64,000 nucleotides of DNA, taken from assembly GCA_002773855.1 (NCBI GenBank), contig PEZY01000012.1, forward strand, positions 73,685 through 137,684. The letters are read 5' to 3'. The stretch comes from Candidatus Buchananbacteria bacterium CG10_big_fil_rev_8_21_14_0_10_33_19 (lineage in GTDB: Bacteria; Patescibacteria; ABY1; 2-01-FULL-39-33). Made by a program: the position numbers and the translations under genes. Shown piece after piece: positions 24,243-32,752 of the stretch. The notes beneath the pieces were generated by a model, which did not search any database, was not told the DNA's origin, and was given only the letters and a program-made list of their open reading frames with translations. How positions within the stretch are numbered: position 1 is the first letter of the stretch; each line of letters opens with the position of its first letter.

Positions 24243-24914
24243 TTATTTACGGCCGTAATCCTGATAGCTAGTGCTAATTAGGAAATTACCTCCAAACGTA
24301 TCGGTTACGGTAATGAGAATATTTTCATCATTGTTGGCGGCATTATAGCAATCACCAATAGCGCTTTCTGAAAAATCTCCAAAGCCATATTCTGTACAAA
24401 ATTCTTCAATTATAGTTTTAAGCTGTTCCATAGAACAGCTACCATTAGAATTTAATTGAAAGTTTTCAGTATTATAACTGCTTAAAGCCGTTTGTTCGGC
24501 ATTGTGTTGAAGAACATATAAATCATTTCCATCGTATTTTGGCATGGAAATTGACTCGGTTGACGACTTGAGTTTATTGGCAATAAAAACTTCCAAACTT
24601 TGATGTACCGGTAGTAGATTGGTTAAATATTCTTCAACAGTCTTGGCTTGTTCATCAGTTAATTCATGAAACATTAAAGCTATACCGGTAATTTCATTTA
24701 AATCACAAATTGGTTTTGGTCGATTGAAAGAATTATCCAATATGTCAAAAGCATGAATAGCCACACCAGTGCCATAGCCGCGCTCTTTTCGGAGTTTGAG
24801 AAGTGACAATAGTGTTCGGATAACTCGATATATTCTAGTATTATGTAAATTTTTACAACCACTTTCCATACTATCTTTTAAGTGTTGGATAATATCAAAT
24901 TTAGTTTCTGTCAT
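24243..24914 (-). CDS. uncharacterised protein, downstream gene of a minus-strand pair
   Basis: A 223-residue soluble protein that I do not recognise. The N-terminal half is helical (LKDSMESGCKNLHNTRIYRV). The C-terminal part (about 165-223) has LKTIIEEFCTEYGFGDF and later ENILITVTDTFGGNFLISTSYQDYG. This arrangement is also seen in the upstream gene (EAILLIIKRFCWLKGFETF ... QTMLITISQSNSSDTF, WISISYQPFS), so the two probably share a domain. The ATG overlaps the upstream gene by 14 bases and has a GGAG Shine-Dalgarno, unlike most plus-strand genes here. No membrane segment or signal peptide is visible. Confidence 0.7.
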   Translation of the reverse strand: MTETKFDIIQHLKDSMESGCKNLHNTRIYRVIRTLLSLLKLRKERGYGTGVAIHAFDILDNSFNRPKPICDLNEITGIALMFHELTDEQAKTVEEYLTNLLPVHQSLEVFIANKLKSSTESISMPKYDGNDLYVLQHNAEQTALSSYNTENFQLNSNGSCSMEQLKTIIEEFCTEYGFGDFSESAIGDCYNAANNDENILITVTDTFGGNFLISTSYQDYGRK

Positions 24915-25323
24915 GATTATTGTCTCCGTTGTTTTGTTTTTTTATTAACAAATCCAAAAGACTAAATGGTTGATAAGAGATACTAATCCAGGTATTAAAC
25001 GTGTCACTAGAATTTGATTGAGAAATAGTGATCAGCATGGTCTGTCCGAATTTCTCACTTTTGTAACCAGATGTGGTTTGGATAAAAGTTTCAAAACCTT
25101 TTAGCCAACAAAATCTTTTGATGATTAGTAGGATGGCTTCTAGGTCAATGAATTCAGCGCACCTTATTTCGAAGCTTTCTTTCCGATCATCACATCGTAG
25201 ATTTGGTGTGGTCTCCTTTACTTTAAATAATTGGGTGACTATAAATTCTTGTAGTGTTAAGCTTTGAATATTATTAAAAACTGTTTCGACAATTGTGTCA
25301 GAAACATGTTTCATACAAGACAC
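24901..25323 (-). CDS. uncharacterised protein, first gene of a minus-strand pair
   Basis: A 140-residue soluble protein of unknown function. A GTG start at 25323 is chosen because AAGGAG lies eight bases before it (leader AACTAAGGAGA); an in-frame ATG follows three codons later. The second half resembles the C-terminal domain of the gene it overlaps at 24914. Its promoter stands back to back with that of the T-box-controlled aspS. The same leader sequence, AACTAAGGAGA, precedes the first gene of the minus-strand cluster at 52589. Confidence 0.7.
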   Translation of the reverse strand: MSCMKHVSDTIVETVFNNIQSLTLQEFIVTQLFKVKETTPNLRCDDRKESFEIRCAEFIDLEAILLIIKRFCWLKGFETFIQTTSGYKSEKFGQTMLITISQSNSSDTFNTWISISYQPFSLLDLLIKKQNNGDNNHDRN

Positions 25324-25384
25324 TAATTAATCTCCTTAGTTGGTAAAAAGAACATAAACCGTCAATGGTTAGTCATTAAATTAT

Positions 25385-25406
25385 CATAAAATTGATAAAA
25401 TGTCAA
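25385..25406 (-). promoter_or_regulatory. promoter of the minus-strand pair
   Basis: On the minus strand, TTGACA (25401-25406) is followed after 15 bases by GATAAT (or after 17 by TAATTT). Its -35 box is only two bases from the -35 box of the aspS promoter, making the palindrome GTCAAGGTTGAC. Confidence 0.6.
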
Positions 25407-25408
25407 GG

Positions 25409-25437
25409 TTGACGTAATATGGATATTTACCTATAAT
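25409..25437 (+). promoter_or_regulatory. promoter of aspS
   Basis: -35 TTGACG (25409-25414), 17-base spacer, perfect -10 TATAAT (25432-25437). Transcription would start near 25444, leaving a leader of about 225 bases before the aspS ATG. Confidence 0.88.
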
Positions 25438-25443
25438 TAATTT

Positions 25444-25650
25444 ATAAAACCTATTAAAACCGTTGTCAGCCTGTCTGATAAAGCTTTATTAACACTAGAG
25501 CGAGGTATGAGAAGAACGTCTTTGGACTATTAGACCTCATCGGGTAAGCCCGTTATAGCAGGCATTAAGACAGGTTGCTTACTACAGCCTTAAACTCAAG
25601 ATGGTACCGCCTGCAAGGGCTCTTGAAACCATGCTTGGGTTTTTATTTTT
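25444..25650 (+). promoter_or_regulatory. T-box riboswitch controlling aspS
   Basis: A tRNA-sensing attenuator. The antiterminator is visible: CAAGA (25597-25601), the 7-base bulge TGGTACC (25602-25608), GCC (25609-25611), loop, GGC and TCTTG (25618-25625). The competing terminator pairs AACTCAAGATGGT (25593-25605) with ACCAT and CTTGGGTT (25628-25641) and ends in a T run. Upstream are helices CCTGTCT/AGACAGG, GAGGT/ACCTC and CGGGTAAGCCCG. Candidate Asp specifiers GAC occur at 25525-25527 and 25533-25535; which is used is unclear. The variable T-box base is U, which could pair with the G73 expected in tRNA-Asp only by wobble. Confidence 0.88.
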
Positions 25651-25668
25651 CAAATTAATTTTAAATAT

Positions 25669-27450
25669 ATGTTACGAACACATACTTGCGGTGAATTAAC
25701 TAAAAGTGATGAGGGTAAAGAAGTTACTCTAGCTGGTTGGGTGCACAGTCGACGTGATCATGGCGGTATTATTTTTATTGATTTACGTGATCGTTATGGT
25801 TTAACTCAGGTGACTTTTGATCCAGAAACTAGTAAAGAATCTACAGTCATAGCCGATCAGGTCAGAAGTGAATGGGTGATACAGGTGACTGGTAAAGTAA
25901 TGATTAGACCAGATAAAATGATCAATGATAAAATTCCGACTGGTAGTATTGAAATTGATGCTAAAAGTGTTAAGATTTTAAATAAATCAAAAACTCCGCC
26001 ATTTGAAATTAATGAAGAAAAAGGTTCTGAAGCTGGTGAAAATATTCGTTTAAAATATCGATTTATTGATTTACGACGACCAAAGTTACAAGAGATGTTA
26101 AAGGTTAGAGATGAATTAATTATTCATATTAGAAATTATTTTCATGAGAAAAATTTTCGGGAGGTTCAAACGCCAATTTTAGCAAACTCTTCACCAGAAG
26201 GAGCTCGTGACTGGCTGGTACCATCTCGGCTTTATCCTGGTAAATTTTACGCCCTACCTCAAGCGCCACAACAGTTCAAGCAATTGTTAATGGTGGCTGG
26301 TGTTGATAGATATTTTCAAATTGCACCATGTTTTCGTGATGAAGATCCAAGGAGCGATAGACACTTTGGCGAATTCTATCAATTAGATATGGAAATGAGC
26401 TTTGTGGAGCAGGATGATATTTTTCAGGTAATGGAACCATTAATGATAGAATTAACCGAAAAATTTAGTCATAAGAAAATTGTTAATCTAGCTGATAATG
26501 GTCGTTTCATTCAAATACCTTGGGCTGAGTCCATGAATAGGTTTGGTACTGATAAGCCAGATTTGAGGTTTGCTATGGAATTAAAATCTATTACTGATAT
26601 AGTAACTGCGAGTGGTTTTAGTGTTTTTGATGAGGCAGTAAAAAAGGGTGGTGTAGTTAATGCCTTGAAAGTTGATGGTGGGGCTAAGTTTTCTAGAAAA
26701 GAGATTGATGACTTAACCGAAATTGCTAAGACTTACAGAGCCAAGGGTTTGGCATATATTATTATGGCTGAAGACGGTCCTAAATCACCAATTTTAAAAT
26801 TTTTAACTGAAGAAAAAATTGCGGAGATTATAAAACACGTAGAAGCTAAGACTGGCGATATTATTTTCTTTTCAGCTGATAAATGGTTAGTTGCCTGCCA
26901 GTCATTAGGTGCAGTAAGAGATAAGTGTGGTGAAAAGCTAGGCTTAAAAGATAATAATTTAGCGGCTTGGGCTTGGATTACTGATTTCCCAATGTATCAT
27001 GAAGAGGACGGCAAAATAGATTTTGCTCATAATCCATTTTCTATGCCTCAAGGCGGATTAGAATCTTTGGAAGCCAAAGACCCATTAGATATTTTAGCTT
27101 ATCAATATGACTTTGTATTAAACGGTTTTGAATTAACTTCTGGGGCAATTCGTAATCATAGTCCAGAAATCATGTATAAAGCTTTTGCTATTGCTGGTTA
27201 TTCTAAGGAGCAAGTAGAGGCTAAATTTGGCCATATGCTTAAAGCTTTTGAATATGGAGCTCCGCCTCATGGTGGTAATGCCCCAGGTATCGATAGGTTG
27301 TTAATGGTGCTAAATGATTGGGATTCCATTAGGGATATTTATGCCTTCCCTAAAGACGGCCAGGGTCGTGATGCGATGCTTGATGCTCCAAGTGAGGTTG
27401 AACTAAAACAATTGGACGAATTACATCTTAAAATTGTCAAAGAAGATTAA
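25669..27450 (+). CDS. aspS: aspartyl-tRNA synthetase
   Basis: Class II synthetase charging tRNA-Asp. 593 residues, the bacterial long form: N-terminal OB anticodon-binding domain (1-105), catalytic core with motif 2 FRDEDPRSDRHFGEF (from 222), a GAD-type insertion (about 300-410) and motif 3 GGNAPGIDRLLM near 544-555. Family members often have AFGLDR in motif 3; here it is APGIDR. The gene is alone behind a T-box leader. Whether it also charges tRNA-Asn, needing GatCAB, cannot be told here. Confidence 0.96.
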   Translation: MLRTHTCGELTKSDEGKEVTLAGWVHSRRDHGGIIFIDLRDRYGLTQVTFDPETSKESTVIADQVRSEWVIQVTGKVMIRPDKMINDKIPTGSIEIDAKSVKILNKSKTPPFEINEEKGSEAGENIRLKYRFIDLRRPKLQEMLKVRDELIIHIRNYFHEKNFREVQTPILANSSPEGARDWLVPSRLYPGKFYALPQAPQQFKQLLMVAGVDRYFQIAPCFRDEDPRSDRHFGEFYQLDMEMSFVEQDDIFQVMEPLMIELTEKFSHKKIVNLADNGRFIQIPWAESMNRFGTDKPDLRFAMELKSITDIVTASGFSVFDEAVKKGGVVNALKVDGGAKFSRKEIDDLTEIAKTYRAKGLAYIIMAEDGPKSPILKFLTEEKIAEIIKHVEAKTGDIIFFSADKWLVACQSLGAVRDKCGEKLGLKDNNLAAWAWITDFPMYHEEDGKIDFAHNPFSMPQGGLESLEAKDPLDILAYQYDFVLNGFELTSGAIRNHSPEIMYKAFAIAGYSKEQVEAKFGHMLKAFEYGAPPHGGNAPGIDRLLMVLNDWDSIRDIYAFPKDGQGRDAMLDAPSEVELKQLDELHLKIVKED

Positions 27451-27472
27451 GTATACATAATATAGAACTTGC

Positions 27473-27512
27473 AACGCATAGCATTTGTAGAATTGCTATG
27501 CGTTTTGTATTT
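27473..27512 (+). terminator. terminator of aspS
   Basis: A perfect 11-bp stem (27473-27483 with 27494-27504) followed by TTGTATTTT. The T tract is interrupted, so strength is uncertain. Confidence 0.75.
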
Positions 27513-27595
27513 TGATCTATATTTTGGTATAATATAAGCATTAAAATTAATAATTGCCTATTAAAATAGGCGTATAATTAAAATATTTAAAAAAT

Positions 27596-28516
27596 ATGGA
27601 AAACCAAGACAAATATCATGGTAAAGGAGCGTTGGATGCTTTTTTAAACCTTTTTAGTTTAATTACATTGGGTTGGATGTCAATTTCGATTGGCATGATT
27701 TTATTTCAAATTATTGATAAATTTTTTAGTTCAGAAAAGGTTTATATTTACAATAGTTTTTCTCAATCTGGATTAAAGTTTGGTTTGGCTTCGTCTTTGA
27801 TTGTAGTGCCAATATTTTTGGTTATTATTGCCTTACTACACAAACATTATAAAAATAATGTTTTAAATCATCAAAGTGGTGTTTATCGTTGGTTAACTTA
27901 TTTAGTTTTGTTAGTAGCGGCTTTAAATATAATTGGCAGATTAATTCAATTGATTTATCAATTTCTTGATGGTAATTATACTTTAGCTTCAGTTTTGAAA
28001 ATTTTAGTTGTGCTTTTAATTGCTAGCGGTATTTTTGGCTACTATTGGTACGATTTAAAAAGAACAGATTACAGTAGTCAAAGTTTGGTGTCCAAAATAT
28101 TTTTTATTGGTATTGTGGTAATTTCATTAGTAACTATTATTGGTGGCTTTATGTTGATTGATTCGCCACAAACTACTCGAATGAAAAAGCAGGATCAATC
28201 TAGAGTAGATGCTTTAAATAATATTAGAAATATTATTATATCTGAATATATGTCGACTAAAGTACTACCAAGTGATTTATCGGCACCTAAATTTTCTAAT
28301 CTTGTTGATCCAGTCACTGGTCAGCCATATGAATATCGGGTAATAGGCGAGACAGCTTATGAGTTGTGTGCAAATTTTGAATTAGCAGTTGATGATTATA
28401 ATGATAAAAATAGATACATGAACGTCGGTGGTGAAAATTGGGATTTTCATCAGGGTGGTCGACAATGCTATGAACAAGAAGTTTCTGGTTATGATAGTAA
28501 GATGTTAAATTATTAA
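27596..28516 (+). CDS. membrane protein with DUF5671-like domain
   Basis: A 306-residue membrane protein. Residues 8-165 hold about four transmembrane helices with short loops, in the style of the DUF5671 proteins common in CPR genomes. Another helix lies at 165-190. The last 120 residues are soluble: a helix with DALNNIRNIIISEYMSTKVL, then DPVTGQPYEYRVIGETAYELCANF, as in the pilin-like periplasmic tail of some such proteins. No enzymatic motif is seen. The domain name rests on pattern memory. Confidence 0.6.
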   Translation: MENQDKYHGKGALDAFLNLFSLITLGWMSISIGMILFQIIDKFFSSEKVYIYNSFSQSGLKFGLASSLIVVPIFLVIIALLHKHYKNNVLNHQSGVYRWLTYLVLLVAALNIIGRLIQLIYQFLDGNYTLASVLKILVVLLIASGIFGYYWYDLKRTDYSSQSLVSKIFFIGIVVISLVTIIGGFMLIDSPQTTRMKKQDQSRVDALNNIRNIIISEYMSTKVLPSDLSAPKFSNLVDPVTGQPYEYRVIGETAYELCANFELAVDDYNDKNRYMNVGGENWDFHQGGRQCYEQEVSGYDSKMLNY

Positions 28517-28545
28517 GCTTAAGTAATTATATAAACTATAAAATT

Positions 28546-29295
28546 ATGATTGAATTTTCAAACTTGAAGAAGTTTTTCATCTTCATTCTTATTGGTTCAT
28601 TGGTAGTGGCTGCGGCTGTAGCTATTATCACGGTATTAATTGGGCAGTTTAATGAGGCTACGGCCAGAGTATTTGCGACACTAGCTATGGCAGTAATTCA
28701 TTCTTTGATTAGCTTAGCGTTTATTTGGGATGATACTAAACATGATACATTTGATAGGTTGTCATTCTTTATTAATACAATATTTATCATTATAATAATC
28801 AGTTTTGTCGCATCGTTATTTAGTATTTGGGAGATAATTTCTTTAGATACGACTGGTCATTTATATCAAACATTATTTATCTTAGGCTTTGCGGCTTTGC
28901 ATTTAGATATATTGTCTAAGGCTTTAAATATTGAAAAATATATAAATATTATTGTTTTTGTTAATTATTTGTTTATTGCTATTGTCGTTTTAATGCTACA
29001 ACCTATAGTTTATTTAACAGATGCCAAAGCAATCTTAGGTGATTTTTATTATCGGTTATTGGCTGCATCGGCTATTGTAGATAGCACTCTTAGTATTTTA
29101 ACCATTATTTTTTACAGACTCTACATTCATCAACACCCAGAGCTTAGAAATATTTTTCAGGGCAGTAATTCATCTGAAGCTGGTGGTAAACCTAAAAAAG
29201 GTTTGAGTGTTTGGGTGTGGATTTTGATAATCTATTTAATTTTACAAGTATTATTACCTCTTTTACAATGGGCTTTATTTCTTCCGTTTTTTTAA
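28546..29295 (+). CDS. uncharacterised polytopic membrane protein
   Basis: A 249-residue protein with about six or seven hydrophobic helices (near 8-32, 40-58, 70-95, 105-125, 135-155, 170-190, 222-246). A short hydrophilic, Gly/Lys-containing linker comes just before the last helix. I do not recognise a family or catalytic motif. It lies 30 bases after the DUF5671-like gene and may be co-transcribed. Confidence 0.65.
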   Translation: MIEFSNLKKFFIFILIGSLVVAAAVAIITVLIGQFNEATARVFATLAMAVIHSLISLAFIWDDTKHDTFDRLSFFINTIFIIIIISFVASLFSIWEIISLDTTGHLYQTLFILGFAALHLDILSKALNIEKYINIIVFVNYLFIAIVVLMLQPIVYLTDAKAILGDFYYRLLAASAIVDSTLSILTIIFYRLYIHQHPELRNIFQGSNSSEAGGKPKKGLSVWVWILIIYLILQVLLPLLQWALFLPFF

Positions 29296-29317
29296 ATATA
29301 TAAATAAATAAAACAAT

Positions 29318-29950
29318 ATGCCAATTCCTAAAAAAATAAAAACCTATTTAGATAAACAGAATATTGATTATGAAGAAATAGCTCATAAGACTGTTTATAC
29401 CGCTTATGATGCCGCTTTAACTCTAAAGAAAGAGCTAAAAGAGATTGCTAAGAACTTAATTGTCAAAGCCGATAATACTTATGCTTTGGTAATCGTACCA
29501 GCTGATAAAAGATTGGATTTAAACAAAATTAAAAAAGCTCTTAAAGCTAAAAAAATATCTATTCCTGATGAAAAAGTAATTGTCAGGGTCTTAAAAATTA
29601 AACCCGGAGCAGTATCATCTTTTGGTAAATTACATAAATTAGAAATACTAGTTGATAAAGCTATGACGGGTACTAAAAAAGCGATTTTTAGTACTGGTAG
29701 TTTAAGTGATAGTGTTTTGATAAAAGTGAAGGATTTTATTCAAATGGAAGAGGCTAAAATGGCCGATATTGCGATGAAGGGTGGTTATAAAATACCAAAA
29801 GCTACCAAAAAGAAGATGATAAAAGTTAAAAATAAAGTAGCTTCCAAAAAGAAAGTTTCTATTAAGAAAAAGCCAGTAGCAAAAAAAGTAAACAAGAAAC
29901 CAGTTAAAAAAGTAGTCAAGAAAAAAGTGGCTAAAAAGAAGAAAATATAA
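29318..29950 (+). CDS. YbaK/aminoacyl-tRNA deacylase-like protein with Lys-rich tail
   Basis: Residues 1-155 resemble the YbaK/ProX editing domain, which hydrolyses mischarged aminoacyl-tRNAs in trans: helix KIKTYLDKQNIDYEEIAH, AKNLIVKADNTYALVIVPADKRLDL, then GAVSSFGKLHKLEILVDKAM. Residues 165-210 are a tail of Lys, Val, Ala and Pro (repeats such as KKPVAKKVNKKPVKK), resembling histone H1-like or nucleic-acid-binding tails. Such a tail could tether the enzyme to RNA or DNA. The substrate amino acid is unknown. The domain call is good; the tail's role is inferred. Confidence 0.75.
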   Translation: MPIPKKIKTYLDKQNIDYEEIAHKTVYTAYDAALTLKKELKEIAKNLIVKADNTYALVIVPADKRLDLNKIKKALKAKKISIPDEKVIVRVLKIKPGAVSSFGKLHKLEILVDKAMTGTKKAIFSTGSLSDSVLIKVKDFIQMEEAKMADIAMKGGYKIPKATKKKMIKVKNKVASKKKVSIKKKPVAKKVNKKPVKKVVKKKVAKKKKI

Positions 29951-29966
29951 ATAATATTTTAATATT

Positions 29967-30458
29967 ATGTTATTTGGCTACGTTACCTGGTTATTATCTG
30001 CTTCGATACTTGTTTTCATAGTTATCTTTGGGTTTATTAATAGAATATTTATAAGGCCATATAGGATGAAAAAATTTGCTAATTTGTTAGGCTTATCGTA
30101 TAAAATAAGTGATAAGCGGTTTGCTCTTTTTGAGTTTAAAAAAAATATTATTAGCGGTAAATATAAGGGCAAGTACATTGAAATTTATGATTACTATTTA
30201 AATGCAGGATCCATGTCACAAAAAAGAACGGTTATTGAAATTAGTGGAGAGGCAATTAATATTTATCGTGGAATTACGTTTGAATATGTGCCTATTATTT
30301 CAGTTAGAACGATAAAAAAAATATTAGATGAATATTTTAATGACGGCGGCGTAAAAACAAGAGGTAAAATAAAAAAAGAAATTTATGTGGCATTACTAGT
30401 ATTAGTGGCTGTATTTTTTGTTTTTATGTGGTATTATCTTACAAGTTTAACTGTTTAA
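29967..30458 (+). CDS. uncharacterised protein with terminal membrane helices
   Basis: A 163-residue protein with one transmembrane helix at residues 5-27 and another at 140-160. Between them is a basic soluble middle with beta-strand character (ALFEFKKNIISGKYKGKYIEIYD). No recognised domain. It lies just before scpA, 16 bases upstream, with no visible role in segregation. Confidence 0.6.
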   Translation: MLFGYVTWLLSASILVFIVIFGFINRIFIRPYRMKKFANLLGLSYKISDKRFALFEFKKNIISGKYKGKYIEIYDYYLNAGSMSQKRTVIEISGEAINIYRGITFEYVPIISVRTIKKILDEYFNDGGVKTRGKIKKEIYVALLVLVAVFFVFMWYYLTSLTV

Positions 30459-30474
30459 GAAAAAGAAAAGATAA

Positions 30475-31173
30475 ATGGATTACAAAATAGATTTAGAAAA
30501 ATTTCAAGGCCCATTGGATTTGCTTTTGCAACTAATAGAGAAGAAGGAAATGGATATCTCTCAGGTGGCTTTAGCGGAAGTTACCGATCAATATTTGGCC
30601 TATATAGATAGTCACCAAGACATCGGCGCCATTGAGCTAGCTGATTTTTTGGTCATAGCTACTAAATTATTAGTAATAAAATCTAAAACTTTATTGCCAC
30701 AGCTAGTAGACGATGAAGAGGATAGTGCCGAACAGTTAGAGGCCCAACTTAAGATGTATAAGGATTACTTAGATGCTTCTAAAAATATTGAAAAAATTAT
30801 TGCTAGTGGCAAATTTTTGTTTGGTCGTGATAAGATTTCGGTTAATATGGAAGCGACCTTTTCACCGCCTAAATCTTTGGTAGTTGATAATTTAGCAAGT
30901 ATTTATGCAGAAATTCTGGGACGCATAGACTATGTGGTAAATTTACCACAAAAAGTCATGCAACAAACAGTAACTTTAAAAGAAAAAGTGAATAATATTC
31001 GTGATATAATTTTAAGATTAAAAAAAATTAATTTTCGCGATGTTTTAATTGATGCTAATAATAAAACAGATATGGTGGTTAGTTTTATGGCTTTGTTAGA
31101 ATTAATAAAATCTGGAGAGATTGCCGTAAATCAGGCAGGAGTTTTTGATGATATTCATATTGAAAAAGCCTAA
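30475..31173 (+). CDS. scpA: segregation and condensation protein A
   Basis: Kleisin subunit of the Smc-ScpAB condensin that organises and separates chromosomes. The 232 residues start with DYKIDLEKFQGPLDLLLQLIEKKEMDI, the ScpA signature, then IELADFLVIATKLLVIKSKTLLP. The C-terminal winged helix ends SFMALLELIKSGEIAVNQ. scpB follows after 22 bases. Confidence 0.95.
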   Translation: MDYKIDLEKFQGPLDLLLQLIEKKEMDISQVALAEVTDQYLAYIDSHQDIGAIELADFLVIATKLLVIKSKTLLPQLVDDEEDSAEQLEAQLKMYKDYLDASKNIEKIIASGKFLFGRDKISVNMEATFSPPKSLVVDNLASIYAEILGRIDYVVNLPQKVMQQTVTLKEKVNNIRDIILRLKKINFRDVLIDANNKTDMVVSFMALLELIKSGEIAVNQAGVFDDIHIEKA

Positions 31174-31195
31174 ATATAAATAACAAGATATAACA

Positions 31196-31798
31196 ATGAA
31201 CACACAATTAAAAAATAACATTGAAAGTCTGCTGTTTATTTCGCATAAACCGTTATCCATTGGAGATTTGACTAAAGTAACTAGTTCCACCGCTGATGAG
31301 GTTAAGAGTGTGATTTTAGAAATAGAACAAGAATACCAGACTAAGGCTGGTGGTATTGAAATGATTAGAATTGGTGACAAACATCAATTCGTTACTAGCT
31401 CTGAATCTAGCGAAGCAGTAAAAAAGTTTATTAAAAGTGAGATTACTGGTGAATTAACCAAACCATCGTTAGAAACCCTAACTATTATTGCTTATCGTGG
31501 ACCAATTTCTAAGGCCGAATTGGAATTAATTAGAGGTGTTAATTGTAGTGTTATCTTACGAAACTTATTAATGCGTGGTTTGATTGAGGCCAAAGAAGAT
31601 CCCAAAAAAATGATAGTTTTTTATAGTATCACTTTTGAATTTTTAAAATATTTAGGCTTGTCTAAAATAGAAGATTTGCCAGATTTTGAAAAATTAAATC
31701 GTAGTAATAATTTGGATAAGTTGCTAGCAGGTCCCAGTGGCGAAGCCAAAGAGGCCAATGTCAGTGAAGAAATCATTGAACAAAAAATAACCGAATAA
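31196..31798 (+). CDS. scpB: segregation and condensation protein B
   Basis: Winged-helix partner of the kleisin ScpA. The 200 residues show ESLLFISHKPLSIGDLTKV, the middle motif LETLTIIAYRGPISKAELELIRGVN and LLMRGLIEAKED. The last 35 residues are a variable acidic tail. Position directly after scpA is standard. Confidence 0.95.
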   Translation: MNTQLKNNIESLLFISHKPLSIGDLTKVTSSTADEVKSVILEIEQEYQTKAGGIEMIRIGDKHQFVTSSESSEAVKKFIKSEITGELTKPSLETLTIIAYRGPISKAELELIRGVNCSVILRNLLMRGLIEAKEDPKKMIVFYSITFEFLKYLGLSKIEDLPDFEKLNRSNNLDKLLAGPSGEAKEANVSEEIIEQKITE

Positions 31799-31812
31799 TA
31801 ATCTTAATTTTC

Positions 31813-32751
31813 ATGTTTGAACTCTTAGTAAATTTAATGTTAACTAGCTTATTTTTGAAATCACAAGCTAGTAGTCAAATAACTCTTGATAATTTAACTC
31901 GCCAAGAATACAGGTTACCACAAGCCGAAGTTAGAAAATTAGAATATTTAGCTCCACAAAAAGATAATGTTAGCGAAAGTTTAGGTGTTGATGTTTCGGC
32001 TCAAAGTGTTTTAGTTATCGATAATAAAACCAACAAGGTTCTATATGAAAAAAAATCTAGAGACGTAAGGTCAATTGCTAGCATCACTAAATTAATGACA
32101 GCTTTGGTTTTTTTGGATTACAATCCCGGTTGGGATAGTCAAATAACTATAGATGAGTCAGATTATCGAGATGGTGGTATAATATATTTAATTAATGGAG
32201 AGGTGATTAGTGTGGATGATGTTTTTCATGCCTCACTTATTTCATCATCTAATGAAGCCACTGTCGCTTTAGCTAGATCTACTGGTTTAAGTTTGGATGA
32301 GTTTGTTCAAAAAATGAACGAAAAAGCTAAATCACTGGGCATGAACAGTACAATATTTACCGACGTAACTGGGTTGGATAATAGTAATAAATCAACAGCG
32401 ACTGATATAGTTATTTTATCAAAAGTAGCTTTTGCTAATAAATATATTAAAAATGTTACAAGTACCGAATCATATACTATCACGGTTATAAATAATGGTG
32501 TTACTAGAAATATTAAAAGTACAGATAAAATATTAAATCAAGAATTTGGCTTGGGCGATCAAAAATACAGAGTGGAAAATGGAAAAACTGGTTATTTGGA
32601 GATGGCGGGGTATTGCTTTACTAGTCAGGTCAGTGATGGCAGTGATCGTAAGATATCAGTAGTGGTTTTGGGTAGCTCGACCATTAATAGTCGCTTTGCT
32701 GATACTAAGAGCTTATCTTATTGGGTGTTCAATAATTATAACTGGCAATAA
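31813..32751 (+). CDS. D-alanyl-D-alanine carboxypeptidase (penicillin-binding, S11 type)
   Basis: Trims pentapeptides in peptidoglycan, acting outside the membrane. A hydrophobic N-terminus (residues 1-18) serves as signal or anchor. All three active-site motifs are intact: Ser90-x-x-Lys93 (SITK), Ser145-x-Asn147 (SSN) and Lys258-Thr-Gly260 (KTG). At 312 residues it lacks the C-terminal beta domain and membrane helix of PBP5-type enzymes. It ends one base before tpiA. Implies a peptidoglycan wall. Confidence 0.9.
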   Translation: MFELLVNLMLTSLFLKSQASSQITLDNLTRQEYRLPQAEVRKLEYLAPQKDNVSESLGVDVSAQSVLVIDNKTNKVLYEKKSRDVRSIASITKLMTALVFLDYNPGWDSQITIDESDYRDGGIIYLINGEVISVDDVFHASLISSSNEATVALARSTGLSLDEFVQKMNEKAKSLGMNSTIFTDVTGLDNSNKSTATDIVILSKVAFANKYIKNVTSTESYTITVINNGVTRNIKSTDKILNQEFGLGDQKYRVENGKTGYLEMAGYCFTSQVSDGSDRKISVVVLGSSTINSRFADTKSLSYWVFNNYNWQ

Positions 32752-32752
32752 A

